NCBI RefSeq assembly: GCF_001907235.1
Contig: NZ_MQVS01000010.1
Span: forward strand, 1 to 64,000
Direction: 5' to 3'
Origin: Buchananella hordeovulneris
GTDB lineage: Bacteria; Actinomycetota; Actinomycetes; Actinomycetales; Actinomycetaceae
Length of the DNA stretch: 64,000 bases
Under the pieces are notes generated by a model. It saw only the letters and a program-made list of their open reading frames with translations, did no database searches and had not been told where the DNA came from. Both the position numbers and the translations under genes were made by a program. Shown here piece after piece: positions 1-7,658 of this stretch (positions within the stretch are counted from its first letter, which is position 1; each line of letters starts with the position of its first letter).

Positions 1-456
1 CAAAACTGGCTCACCCACCTCACCGACTACGAACTCACCAACCCCCTCAACCAACTCACCCAACCCACCCACCACTACCAACACCCCCAACAACTCACCC
101 CCACCCTGCCCGATCTTGACCTGCACACCGGCTTTGAGAGCGTGGCGCGGTCTCGCTCCTGGCAGTGGGCGCAGTTCGGGGGAGACCGTCAGCTCGCCTG
201 GCTGTACCTGGCCGAGTTGGATTTGTCGCTGCAAGTGTCCTTGGCCTTGGCCACGCGCACGGCGCAGGCCACGGCCCACAGCGGGCGTTTAACCTGGGAG
301 GTGTTGCGGGACAGGCAGTTGCGGGACATGCTGCAGGGCTCCGAAGCGCGCGACGTGAAGCTCCGGGATTTCCCGCCGGAGATTCCGTGGGAAGAAGTGC
401 CGCGCCGGATCACGAGCGAAGTTTTGACGTTTCTAGCAGAGTTGAGGAAGGCATGA
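1..456 (+). CDS. DUF4132-family protein, C-terminal part (gene enters from left edge)
   Basis: The reading frame is open from base 1 to a TGA at 454-456, so only the last 151 residues are seen. The start, WLTHLTDYELTNPLNQL, matches the WAxVLADYELxxPFKQLDRP block near the C-terminus of the paralogues downstream. The end, IPWEEVPRRITSEVLTFL, matches their closing P-x-x-L-x-SE-(V/I)-L helix. It overlaps the next gene as ATGA, which implies translational coupling. The first 108 bases are almost free of G and very rich in C and A, unlike the rest of the gene and all its paralogues, so this copy may be chimeric. Function unknown. Confidence 0.75.
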   Translation, partial: QNWLTHLTDYELTNPLNQLTQPTHHYQHPQQLTPTLPDLDLHTGFESVARSRSWQWAQFGGDRQLAWLYLAELDLSLQVSLALATRTAQATAHSGRLTWEVLRDRQLRDMLQGSEARDVKLRDFPPEIPWEEVPRRITSEVLTFLAELRKA

Positions 457-3017
457 GCAGCGGACGCCACGACCTTGGGCTACGCATCACCCCGTTCGAG
501 AAGTTGTACGACCTCGATGCGGTCGTCGAGTTGGAGCGAGACGACACGCCATTTGTCCGGGAGGCCGAAGAGTCTCGCGCCCAACAACTCGCCACCTTAT
601 TCCAGCACGATTACTTCGCGGACTACTGGGGTTTTCGTGAGCCGCCGTTTGTGCGGGTGCCGGGGCCGCAGCGGCGGGCCTGGTGGGCCCAACACCTGCG
701 GACGCACAACTCCCACCCCACGGACGTGCGGCGCAGCGGCCCGGCTATACACGTGCCGCAGTGGCTGGCGGCCGTGCTGCGCACCAACTGGGAGGGCTCG
801 CTGGCCGACATTCTGGCTGACCTGGGGCAGTACGGCCCCGACGTCCTGCTGGCCCGGGGCGTGCTGCACTGGTTCGCCGCGGCGGAGGTGGCGGCGGCCC
901 GCACGGCCGCTGCCGACGCGGTAGCCCACCTGCAGGAACCCAACGAGCTCGACTTCCCCGAGTTTCGCACCGCGCTGTTCACGTTCGCGGCCCTGCATCC
1001 GCAGGCGCACGCCGAGCTGCGCCGCCTGTACGCCCTCATCCCGGATGATCTGCCCGCCGGTGCGCACCCGCCCACCCCCCGCTCACCCGTCGTCTGGCTC
1101 ACGGTGGCCGACGCCCTGGCCCTGCCAACCCCCGCCGAGCGGCGAGAGTTTGCGCGCCGCACCAACGCCAAGGCCCCGGGGCTGCGCATGCTGCTGCCGT
1201 GGCTGATCTCGACAGGCACGGCGGGCCTGTCCATTGCGGACCGCTACCAGCTACCGGAGGGATTCATGCACGAGCGCGCCCAGGCGATTACTGGCCCCGC
1301 CCAGGTCAGCTACATGCTGCGCCAGTTGGGGCACGACACCGGCAGGCAGGCCTGGCAGTGGCTCGCCGAGCACCTGGACGCGGTGCTGGCCGCCGACCTA
1401 TCGACCGCGGAGGTGGAGGAAGTCGTGCCGCTGCTGCGCCTGGCGTCCCCCGCCTGGCGGGCGGCCGCGCCCCGCACCGGGGCCTGCGGCCCCGCCCTCG
1501 CCCAGGTGGAGACCGAGGAGAGCCTGCCGCTGGCCGACCCACCGGCGTGGTGGCAGGCGGCCGCGCAGCGGTTGCCGAAGGCGCAAGAGCTGCCCTTCCC
1601 CCTGGCGGCCCTGCCGCCGTTGCGGGTGGACGGCCGCCGCCTGGCCGCGGCGGAAGTGGCCCAGCTGGTGCAGGCGTTGCGCGCCAAGAATCGCCACCCG
1701 CTGGTCACGGCGGTGCGCGAGCACGTTGACGCCGTCGAGCTCGACGACTTCGCCACCACGTTGCTGCTGCTGTGGCTGGCCCCCAACCCGTCGGCCAAGC
1801 AGGCCTGGCTGATGACGGGCGCGGGCTGGTTGGGGGGCGACAAGTTCGTGGCCGCCCTGGCGCCGCGGATCCGCTGGTGGCCGAGCGCCCAGCGCTTCCA
1901 GCGCGCGGTCACCGCCCTGACGGCGCTGCACCACGTCGGCTCAGCGCGGGCCCTCAGCGAACTGGCGGATATCACCAAGAACATGAAGACCGCTTCCGTG
2001 AAGCGGCGAGCCGCCGAGATTCTCACCGAACTGGCGGCCGCCCGCGGGTTGAGCCCGGACGAGTTGGAGGATCAGCTGGTGCCCGACGGCGGCCTGGACG
2101 CCAGCGGGCGACGCCGCTTTAGCTACGGGGCACGCCAGTTCGTCTCCTATCTCACGGACGCTTACAAGGTGGTGGCCCGCCAGCTGGCGGCAGACGGGCA
2201 GCCGCAAGGCAAAGAGTTAACTGGGCTGCCGGATCCGCTCGCCAGCGACGACGCCGACCGCGCCTGGGAGGCCAAGTCCGAATTCGCTGCCTTCAAGAAG
2301 CTGCTCACCGGGACGGTGCGCACCCAGAAGCAGCGTTTTGCGCGCTTCATGGTGGAGGGGCGCCGGTGGCGGGGCGAGGACTTTGCCGCCCACATCGCCA
2401 CGCATGTCGTGCTGCGGCATGTGCTGCGCGGGCTGGTGTGGGGCGTGTGGGACGGCGAGGAGCTCACCGCCACGGCCCGTCTGGACGCCGACGGCCAGCT
2501 GGTGGACGCCGCCGACGAAGCTGTCGCTGTCGCTGGGCGGGAGGTCAGCGTCGTCCACCCGCTGCAGCTCACGCGCGCCGACCGCCAAACCTGGGCCGGG
2601 GTTCTTGCCGACTACGAGCTGGCCCCGTCGTTCAAGCAGCTTACGCACCCCACCGCGACGCTGCCCGCCGGGCAAGACCCGCAGCTGCCGACCGCACCCG
2701 TCGAGCCGCGCAAGCTGGTGGCGGCGGCCAAGAAGTTCGGCTGGGAGGCCGCCCCGCCCGCCGACGGCGGCTACTACCACCTGCACGCCTGGCCGTCGCG
2801 GCTGCTGGGGGTGACCGTCGTCCTCGTCCACTCGCCGGGCCTGGCCGCCTGGAGCGTCAAGGAGTCCGAGCCGCAAACCCTGTCCGCCCTGTTCGTGGTG
2901 CCGGGCACGCCGCCGCTGCGGCAGCTGCCGCACACGCCCCCGGCCGATGCCGTGGCGTGGTCGCAGGTGCCCGCCACCCTGGTCAGCGAGGTGTTGGCAA
3001 CGTTGGCCGCCCTGTAG
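453..3017 (+). CDS. DUF4132-family (MolR/YehI-like) protein, full-length paralogue
   Basis: Large soluble protein of 854 residues without WGR domain, signal peptide or membrane segment. The ATG at 453 is chosen because it overlaps the upstream stop (ATGA) and because the product then begins MSSGRHDLGLRITPFEKLY, matching the DLGLxxTPFExLY opening of every paralogue; the frame is open further upstream only as read-through. Conserved family blocks follow: WWAQHLRT, a central AKQAWLMTGAGWLGGDKF block near residue 450, then ELEDQLVPDGGLDASGRRRF and LVWGVWDGEELTATARL. The DUF4132 signature covers roughly residues 415-600. The fold is probably helical-repeat-like (inference). No biochemical role is established for the family; E. 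coli MolR/YehI is the named member. Confidence 0.8.
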   Translation: MSSGRHDLGLRITPFEKLYDLDAVVELERDDTPFVREAEESRAQQLATLFQHDYFADYWGFREPPFVRVPGPQRRAWWAQHLRTHNSHPTDVRRSGPAIHVPQWLAAVLRTNWEGSLADILADLGQYGPDVLLARGVLHWFAAAEVAAARTAAADAVAHLQEPNELDFPEFRTALFTFAALHPQAHAELRRLYALIPDDLPAGAHPPTPRSPVVWLTVADALALPTPAERREFARRTNAKAPGLRMLLPWLISTGTAGLSIADRYQLPEGFMHERAQAITGPAQVSYMLRQLGHDTGRQAWQWLAEHLDAVLAADLSTAEVEEVVPLLRLASPAWRAAAPRTGACGPALAQVETEESLPLADPPAWWQAAAQRLPKAQELPFPLAALPPLRVDGRRLAAAEVAQLVQALRAKNRHPLVTAVREHVDAVELDDFATTLLLLWLAPNPSAKQAWLMTGAGWLGGDKFVAALAPRIRWWPSAQRFQRAVTALTALHHVGSARALSELADITKNMKTASVKRRAAEILTELAAARGLSPDELEDQLVPDGGLDASGRRRFSYGARQFVSYLTDAYKVVARQLAADGQPQGKELTGLPDPLASDDADRAWEAKSEFAAFKKLLTGTVRTQKQRFARFMVEGRRWRGEDFAAHIATHVVLRHVLRGLVWGVWDGEELTATARLDADGQLVDAADEAVAVAGREVSVVHPLQLTRADRQTWAGVLADYELAPSFKQLTHPTATLPAGQDPQLPTAPVEPRKLVAAAKKFGWEAAPPADGGYYHLHAWPSRLLGVTVVLVHSPGLAAWSVKESEPQTLSALFVVPGTPPLRQLPHTPPADAVAWSQVPATLVSEVLATLAAL

Positions 3018-3039
3018 TTGGCACGGGTGTCGCTGTCTG

Positions 3040-3055
3040 GTCGCAACCCTGCGAC
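3040..3055. promoter_or_regulatory. 16-bp palindrome GTCGCA-N4-TGCGAC, copy 1
   Basis: Perfect 6-bp arms around ACCC, lying between the stop of the first full-length DUF4132 gene and the DUF4279-like gene. A TANNNT hexamer (TAACCT, 3084-3089) follows 28 bp later and could be the -10 element. The same palindrome with other 4-bp centres recurs at 10699 and 13616, each before a member of this array. Likely an operator (inference). Confidence 0.6.
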
Positions 3056-3145
3056 ACCCGCCCCACGGGTCCCGTGCCGCTCCTAACCTGAGGGCGGGCC
3101 GCCGCGCCTGCACCCCAGCTGGGGTATCGGAGTTAGGAGGGGGAC

Positions 3146-3559
3146 GTGACGCCACTGGATAACGCACTGGAAGTGAGTTTCTACATGGAGACTCCCCAGT
3201 TTGTGGACATGGCGCAGGTGGCCGCCGCCCTGGCCGTGCCCGACGCGGCCTACCACAGCAAAGGCCAGGTGCACTCCTCCCGCAACAAGCGCGTGCAGAT
3301 CGTGAGCAGCGTGTCCTACTACTCGTTCGGACGCGACCGCCACGCCGCAGGGGCGGACAAGATCGGCGACGTGCTGGGACTGGTGGCGGAACGACAAAGC
3401 CAGTTCGCGGCCCTGTTCGCCGAGCACGACTTCGAGCGCACCTTATTCATCTACACCTGGCCGGGGCAGGACAACGGCCAGTTCGAGTTGTCAGCCCCGC
3501 AGGTGTGCCTGCTGGCCGAGCTCGATGTGGCGCTGTCGGTGGTGCACTATGGGGCGTGA
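3146..3559 (+). CDS. DUF4279-like small protein
   Basis: 137 residues, soluble. The GTG at 3146 is preceded by a strong ribosome-binding site (aggaggggg, 3135-3143). The pattern fits the DUF4279 family: an early beta strand (LEVSFYMET), a central stretch ending in an FERTLFIYTW strand, and the closing ELSAPQVCLLAELDVALSVVHYG segment, where DUF4279 proteins typically have a ser-pro-glu-leu helix followed by a final strand. DUF4279 genes often lie beside polymorphic toxins or SMI1-type immunity genes, but function is not established. Its stop overlaps the start of the next DUF4132 gene by 11 bp, so it belongs to the array's transcription unit. The family call is from pattern only. Confidence 0.65.
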   Translation: MTPLDNALEVSFYMETPQFVDMAQVAAALAVPDAAYHSKGQVHSSRNKRVQIVSSVSYYSFGRDRHAAGADKIGDVLGLVAERQSQFAALFAEHDFERTLFIYTWPGQDNGQFELSAPQVCLLAELDVALSVVHYGA

Positions 3560-5051
3560 GGTGCCGACGAACAGCAGCGACCTGGGGTTGGCCATCACGC
3601 CCTTTGAGGCCCTCTACGACAGCGCCCACACGGCAGACATTCCGGCCGACGCCGCCCCCTTCGATCCGGAGGCGGAGCTGGCCCACGCCGAGCAGGTGGG
3701 TTGCAAGACGCACTACCAGCAGGGACCGACGCTCTACGACTGGTGGTTTCCTACCGCTCCCCTATTTACGACCTTTCCGGGCGTCGAGCGCCGCAGCTGG
3801 TGGCGGGAACACCTGCGTTCGCTGCGCACCAGTGAACGGGTGCGCCCGACATGGTTGGCGGAGGAACTCATGGTGCCCGATTGGGTGCGCACCATCTTGC
3901 TCAGCCGGTGGGAGGCGACGCCGCGCGCCCTCGCCCGGCGGCTAGCCAAACAGGGGGCGGAGGTGTTGCTGCTGCGCGGTCTGCTCCACCTGTTAGATCC
4001 GGTGGCCGTGGCGGCCGCCCGCGCCGACCTGCCTGCCGAACTGCCGTGCCCGGTGCGGCGCGACCGGCAGGGCGTGTGGCGGGTGTTGGATTTGACGGCA
4101 CTGCGGGCGGCCGGCCTGGGTTGCTTGTCGGCGACGGCGGCGCGCCGCCTGCTGGCGGAGATTCCCGATGGGGCGCTGGCCGAGCCGCAACTCACCGAGG
4201 TGTGGCCCTTGGCGCTGTTGGCCCCCACCCCGCAGGAACGCGTCGCCTTCGCGGTGCGCACGGGCTTGCGGCTCACGACCTGGCGGGCGGTGGTGCCGTG
4301 GCTGGTAGCCACCGGGCAGACCGGCCTAGCCCTGTTGGGCGAGCAGATCGCGGCCGCTGCCCCACCCATCGCCCACACGATGGCGCGCACCGCGGCGGCA
4401 ATGCTGCACGGGCCCGCCGCGGCCCCGCTCTTCCTGGACCTGTTGGCCACCGGGCAAGCGCCAGTGGCTGACCGGTGGTTGACCGCCCACGCCACGCAAC
4501 TGATCGCCGCCCCCGTGGATACCACCCAGGCGGCGGTGGCCGCCCGCTACTTGCGTCAGCTACCGCTGGCCGAGTTGCAGACCCACCGGGCGCAGGCGTG
4601 CCCGCAGCTGCGGCCGCTGATCGACGGCATCATCGGGGCAGCCCAGCTGCCGCACCTAGATGCGGCCACTAGCTGGTGGAGCCAGGCGCAGGCAGCCAAG
4701 CGGCTGCGCCACGTAGCGCCGGTGCCCTTCCCCCCGGTGCGCCTGCCGCCGCTGGTGGTGGATGGCCAACGCCTGGCAGCTCCCGAACTGCAGACGCTGC
4801 TACGGGCCCTAGCGGTGGGGGCCTGCCCACCCCCGCCTGGGACATGCACGGAGACCAGGTGGGCGGCACAGCAGCCCCACCCGTTAGTGGAGGCGGTGGC
4901 GGAGCGCCTATCCCCGGCCGCCCGCAGTAGCTTCGCGCGCGAGCTGGTGGCCCAATGGCAGGTCGCGGGCCGCCCCGCCAAGCAGGGCTGGCTGGCATCG
5001 GCGCCCCGCCAGTTGCGGGCCCGGCCCCCGCTAGAGAGAGGCAGGTGCTGA
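3549..5051 (+). CDS. DUF4132-family protein, truncated after the N-terminal half
   Basis: 500 residues from ATG 3549 (GTG 3561 is an alternative start). The opening DLGLAITPFEALYDS and later WWREHLRSL, VVPWLVATGQTGL and HPLVEAVAERLSP blocks align with full-length paralogues. The paralogues continue from AKQxWL into a GWLGGDxFVH core, but here the frame leaves homology after AKQGWL and ends about 20 residues later. The missing C-terminal half, about 350 residues, is not present in any frame, because the next paralogue starts at once (TGATG overlap at 5049-5053). This looks like an internal deletion between tandem copies rather than a frameshift. It may be a remnant or a functional N-terminal-only variant. 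Confidence 0.7.
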   Translation: MGREVPTNSSDLGLAITPFEALYDSAHTADIPADAAPFDPEAELAHAEQVGCKTHYQQGPTLYDWWFPTAPLFTTFPGVERRSWWREHLRSLRTSERVRPTWLAEELMVPDWVRTILLSRWEATPRALARRLAKQGAEVLLLRGLLHLLDPVAVAAARADLPAELPCPVRRDRQGVWRVLDLTALRAAGLGCLSATAARRLLAEIPDGALAEPQLTEVWPLALLAPTPQERVAFAVRTGLRLTTWRAVVPWLVATGQTGLALLGEQIAAAAPPIAHTMARTAAAMLHGPAAAPLFLDLLATGQAPVADRWLTAHATQLIAAPVDTTQAAVAARYLRQLPLAELQTHRAQACPQLRPLIDGIIGAAQLPHLDAATSWWSQAQAAKRLRHVAPVPFPPVRLPPLVVDGQRLAAPELQTLLRALAVGACPPPPGTCTETRWAAQQPHPLVEAVAERLSPAARSSFARELVAQWQVAGRPAKQGWLASAPRQLRARPPLERGRC

Positions 5052-7657
5052 TGGGCACGTCTGCTTCTGGGGCTGCCGCGGCGGACCTGGGCCTCCAGTT
5101 GACGCCGTTCGAGGCCCTGTACGCTGGAAAGGCACCACCGTTGTTCTTCGACGACACGCCGGTGCGCCAAGCGGCCGAAACGGAACGAGCGGGGCGCATC
5201 GTGCGCCGCATCGAGTTCACTGACATCGCCCCAGACCTGCGTTTTTCTTTCCGTGAACCGCTGTTCACCAAGATTCCGAGCCCGCGCCGGTTGGCGTGGT
5301 GGAAAAAGCACTTGGTTTCGCTGCGGGGGCCGCGCCGCCAACCGGCCAGCTGGCGCGACAAGTTTTGTGACCTGCCCGCCTGGCTGGCGGCCCTGCTGGC
5401 CGCCGATTGGCGCCTGCCTTTGCCCGAGCTGCTCGCTTCGCCCGCTGGGCAGCGCTGCGAAGCCCTCTTGCTGCGCGGCCTGGTGGCCGGGGCGACACCG
5501 GCGGAGCTGGCCGCCGCTAAGGCCCAGCTGCCTGCGGTCCTGCCGTGTCCCATCTCCGGTTTTGGGCAGATGGTCGACTACAGCCTCTTCCAGGCCGTGG
5601 CGCTTGGGGCCCGCGAGCCGACCGAGGTGGCCTCCGTCCTCGCCCAAGTGCCGCGGAAGTGGTGGGCCAGCGAGGCCTTGCGCCGTGGACCAATGTTGGC
5701 GCTGCTCCTGCCCACCCCCGCCGAGCGGGTGGCTTTCGCCGCCGAAGTGGGGCTGCAACTGCGGGAGTGGTGGGATGTGGTGCCGTGGCTGGCGGGCACG
5801 GGCAGCCTCGGGCTGCCACAGCTGCGCCGCTGGCTGGATGGCGTGTCCGCCCAGACGGCGCACTTGCTGCTGAGTGTGGCCGCCGAGTCCGCTACCGGGC
5901 CGGGCATGGGGCACTTCTTCCTGTCTGCCTTGGAGAGCAAGTCCCCGGCCCCGGCTGCGCAGTGGTTACGCGCTCACCTACCTGATCTCGGCCAGCTGAC
6001 CTTCACCCCGACCGAGGCGGCGACATTGGTGCCTTTCGTGCAGGGCGCCAGCGACCAGGTGCTCCGCCAGCTGCAGACCTCCAGTTCGCACCTCGGCCAA
6101 GTGGCGGCCGCGAGCCTGCGGGCGCGTCAGGCACCGGTGCTGTTGCGCCCCCACTGGGGCGGGCACGCCCACACCCCCCGGCAGACGGTCGACGTCGGGG
6201 TGCCAACTGCGGAGCTGCCGCCTTTGTGGGTCGGCGAGAGCCGACTGGGTGACGAACTGGTGGCAGAGCTCGTGGAGACGCTGAGCCGTGACGCCCACAC
6301 GGAGCTGGTGGAGCGGGTGCGCAGCGAGATTGCCCCGACGGTCCGCGACGATTTCGCACTCGCTCTCCTGTACGCCTGGCTGCGCAGCGACGACCCAAAC
6401 CGGCATTGCGGGTTGCTCACCGGGTGCGGGCGGATCGGCGGCGATGGGTTTGTGCACGCCTTGGCTCCCCTCCTGCGCAGCTGGCCGCTGGAGAACCAGC
6501 ACCAACGGGCGGCGGCGGGTTTGCTGGCGTTGGCGCGAGTCGGCAGCGATGCGGCCCTGAGCGAGTTGGCGCAGCTGGCGAACCACCGCCGGTTCGCGGC
6601 GCTCAGGAAGAAAGCTGAGGCGGCGCTGACGCAGTTGGCGGCCGGGCGGGGGCTGACGCGGGACGAGCTTGCCGACCGTGTCCTGGCTGACGGCGGCCTG
6701 GACGAGCGCGGACACCGCCTCTTTACTTACGGGTCTCGGCAGTTCCGGGCATTCCTCACCCCGGAGGGCAAACTCGTCGCCCGCCTGTTGGATGCTGACG
6801 GCAACCCCGTCGGCAAGACCTTGGCTAGCCTGCCGACCCTCAGCAAGAACGACGACACCGCAGCAGCCCGCCAGGCCAAAGCCGAGTTCGCGGCCTTACG
6901 GAAGACCATCACCACCCTCACCCGGGTGCAGTTGCAACGCTTCGAGACCAGCATGCTCGGCTCGCGGGCCTGGAGTGCCGCCGACTTCACGACCTATATC
7001 GCCCCGCATCCCCTGTTGCGTTCCCTGCTGGCGGGGCTCGTATGGGCGGTGTGGGACGACCAAGAGCTGGTGGCCACCGGCCGCCTCGCGGACGCCACCC
7101 TCCTTGACCTGGCCGACGAGCCCGTACAGTTGCGCCCCGAGCACACCGTGACCGTCGCCCACCCCCTGGATCTGACATCTCAGGTTCGCGCATCCTGGTC
7201 CCAGGTCCTGGCTGACTACGAGCTTCCTGCCCCTTTTCCGCAACTGGCCCGTCCCACCCTGTCCCTGCCCGCTGCCGCCCGCACGGCATTGCTGCTCCCC
7301 GACCTGCCGGACGGCAGCGTTCCCGCCGCTCCCGCCGCGCGCCTGCTGGAGACCCGGGGGTGGCGGCGAGGACAAGTGCTGGAGCACGGCACCTACTACC
7401 TGCACTACTGGCCACTGCCCGGAACCCAGCTCACCGCGGTGCTGACTTGGAGCCCCGGGATCGAGGTGGCCCACCCCGCTGCCAGCGAAGACCAACGCAT
7501 CACCGGGATGTACCTGGTTCGTGGCGAGGCCAGCGCCCAAGAGTTGGGGCGCGGCACCCGCCAGGAACTGGCGGCCTGTCAACTCGCCAAGTGGGGGGAG
7601 CTATCCCCGCCCCTGGCCAGCGAAATCCTCACCACCTTGCACGACCTGGAGCACTGA
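5051..7657 (+). CDS. DUF4132-family protein, full-length paralogue
   Basis: 868 residues. The ATG at 5051 is supported by a gagagaggcag ribosome-binding stretch and by the product starting just before DLGLQLTPFEALYAGK. Family blocks in order: WWKKHLVSLR, ILLPTPAERVAFA-type segment, VVPWLAGTGSLGLPQL, CGRIGGDGFVHALAP near residue 455, GLDERGHRLFTYGSRQF, LVWAVWDDQELVATGRL and SQVLADYELPAPFPQL. There is no WGR domain, signal peptide or membrane segment. The start overlaps the truncated upstream copy by one base and the stop is 1 bp from the next start, so it is in one polycistron with its neighbours. Confidence 0.8.
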   Translation: MGTSASGAAAADLGLQLTPFEALYAGKAPPLFFDDTPVRQAAETERAGRIVRRIEFTDIAPDLRFSFREPLFTKIPSPRRLAWWKKHLVSLRGPRRQPASWRDKFCDLPAWLAALLAADWRLPLPELLASPAGQRCEALLLRGLVAGATPAELAAAKAQLPAVLPCPISGFGQMVDYSLFQAVALGAREPTEVASVLAQVPRKWWASEALRRGPMLALLLPTPAERVAFAAEVGLQLREWWDVVPWLAGTGSLGLPQLRRWLDGVSAQTAHLLLSVAAESATGPGMGHFFLSALESKSPAPAAQWLRAHLPDLGQLTFTPTEAATLVPFVQGASDQVLRQLQTSSSHLGQVAAASLRARQAPVLLRPHWGGHAHTPRQTVDVGVPTAELPPLWVGESRLGDELVAELVETLSRDAHTELVERVRSEIAPTVRDDFALALLYAWLRSDDPNRHCGLLTGCGRIGGDGFVHALAPLLRSWPLENQHQRAAAGLLALARVGSDAALSELAQLANHRRFAALRKKAEAALTQLAAGRGLTRDELADRVLADGGLDERGHRLFTYGSRQFRAFLTPEGKLVARLLDADGNPVGKTLASLPTLSKNDDTAAARQAKAEFAALRKTITTLTRVQLQRFETSMLGSRAWSAADFTTYIAPHPLLRSLLAGLVWAVWDDQELVATGRLADATLLDLADEPVQLRPEHTVTVAHPLDLTSQVRASWSQVLADYELPAPFPQLARPTLSLPAAARTALLLPDLPDGSVPAAPAARLLETRGWRRGQVLEHGTYYLHYWPLPGTQLTAVLTWSPGIEVAHPAASEDQRITGMYLVRGEASAQELGRGTRQELAACQLAKWGELSPPLASEILTTLHDLEH

Positions 7658-7658
7658 C

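Noticed and set aside
165-452. Upstream extension of the first full-length DUF4132 gene
   Set aside because: It overlaps the preceding paralogue out of frame and shows no homology; the family start motif and the ATGA overlap support ATG 453.
4955-5051. Treating the truncated DUF4132 gene as a simple frameshift
   Set aside because: The missing C-terminal half is not found in any frame downstream; the next paralogue begins immediately, so a deletion fits better.
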